Shown piece by piece: positions 5,868-6,223 of a DNA stretch of 6,223 nt (within the stretch, counting starts at the first letter, position 1; each line of letters begins with the position of its first letter). Below the pieces are notes generated by a model, which searched no databases, was not told where the DNA came from, and saw only the letters and a list, made by a program, of their open reading frames with translations. This stretch comes from Desulfobacula sp. Its GTDB lineage: Bacteria > Desulfobacterota > Desulfobacteria > Desulfobacterales > Desulfobacteraceae. Both the position numbers and the translations under genes were made by a program. The DNA is taken from the NCBI RefSeq assembly GCF_021107415.1, contig NZ_JAIOSW010000466.1, positions 1-6,223 on the forward strand, read 5' to 3'.

Positions 5868-6223
5868 ATTGTTCATAATAAAGTATTCTACTGCATTGCG
5901 GGCACAAAATCAATGAATCACCCCGCTGCACTTCAATATATAATTGAGGCGGTATATTCATAAAACATCCCATGCACACCTCTTTTCTCACCTTTACCAC
6001 TGCAAGACCCTTGTTCATTTTTGAAATTTTTACAAATCGGGTCATTAAAGAAGGATCAATATTTTTTCCAATATCTTTTTGCTGGGCAAGATATTCATCA
6101 AGAAGCTCTCTGTCATCCTTTGATTTTTTTTCAATATCTTTTTGTTCGGCTTCTATTTGATCCTTTAGAAGAAGAAACTCTTTTTCACTTTCCTGAACGA
6201 TTTCTTCCATTTTTTCTTTTTCA
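5860..6223 (-). CDS. C4 zinc-ribbon, coiled-coil protein (DUF164 type), N-terminus outside the window
   Basis: The frame is open through the right edge, so only the last 120 or so codons of a protein usually near 240 residues are seen. The visible part begins in a charged helix (EEIVQESEKEFLLLKDQIEA and onward), the end of the long antiparallel coiled coil of this family, and closes with the zinc ribbon VCMGCFMNIPPQLY, 20 residues between cysteine pairs, then CPQCSRILYYE. The CxxC-x20-CxxC pattern and IPPQ and RILY segments are diagnostic. Members are cytoplasmic proteins without an established reaction; nucleic-acid binding has been suggested for the family. The TGA stop (5862-5860) is inside rnpB helix P1, so the two genes overlap by 8 bases and a transcript reaching the stop includes rnpB. 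Confidence 0.88.
5875..5880 (-). promoter_or_regulatory. Candidate -10 box for rnpB inside the zinc-ribbon coding sequence
   Basis: TATTAT on the minus strand ends 7 bases before the first P1 base (5867), the right distance for transcription to start at the mature RNA end. No convincing -35 hexamer is found 16-18 bases further upstream, so processing from a longer zinc-ribbon transcript remains equally possible. Confidence 0.25.

Overview
The window most resembles a low-GC sulfate-reducing Desulfobacterota genome (Desulfobacteraceae-like). This is an inference from the style of the encoded proteins, from the delta-proteobacterial form of the RNase P RNA, and from the zinc-ribbon/rnpB neighbourhood. 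No marker in the window fixes the species.

Left part, + strand (1-2410). A reading frame open at the left edge (1-552) ends as the C-terminal two thirds of a family-4/5-like uracil-DNA glycosylase, but the usual N-terminal catalytic motif is missing. An AT-rich gap of about 490 bases (553-1042) follows. It holds a compact, GC-richer nested inverted repeat (732-866) that can fold into a three-way cloverleaf. Its outer stem keeps pairing through G:U wobbles only when read from the + strand. Next comes a 455-residue protein (1043-2410) with a MerR-like DNA-binding head, a heptad-duplicated coiled coil, eight copies of a short acidic motif (x-L-D-D-L-S-x-L-I-D) and a C-terminal domain that resembles the accessory DNA-binding domain of serine recombinases.

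Right part, - strand (2418-6223). A compact unidirectional cluster reads right to left. Its order is the C-terminal part of a C4 zinc-ribbon/coiled-coil protein (5860-6223, cut by the window edge), the RNase P RNA rnpB (5469-5867), an unusual 436-residue protein with a C-terminal HPr domain (4126-5436), ispD of the MEP isoprenoid pathway (3408-4124) and a signal-peptide-less NrtA/TauA-type solute-binding protein (2418-3356). Spacing is very tight: the zinc-ribbon stop codon lies inside helix P1 of rnpB, the HPr gene begins 32 bases after rnpB, and ispD begins one base after the HPr-gene stop.

The two gene blocks converge at 2410/2418, where a 9-base inverted repeat covers both stop codons. 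The items most worth following up are the + strand cloverleaf, the MerR/DDLS-repeat protein, the HPr fusion protein and the embedding of rnpB between coding genes. I see no transposase, CRISPR array, tRNA or rRNA.
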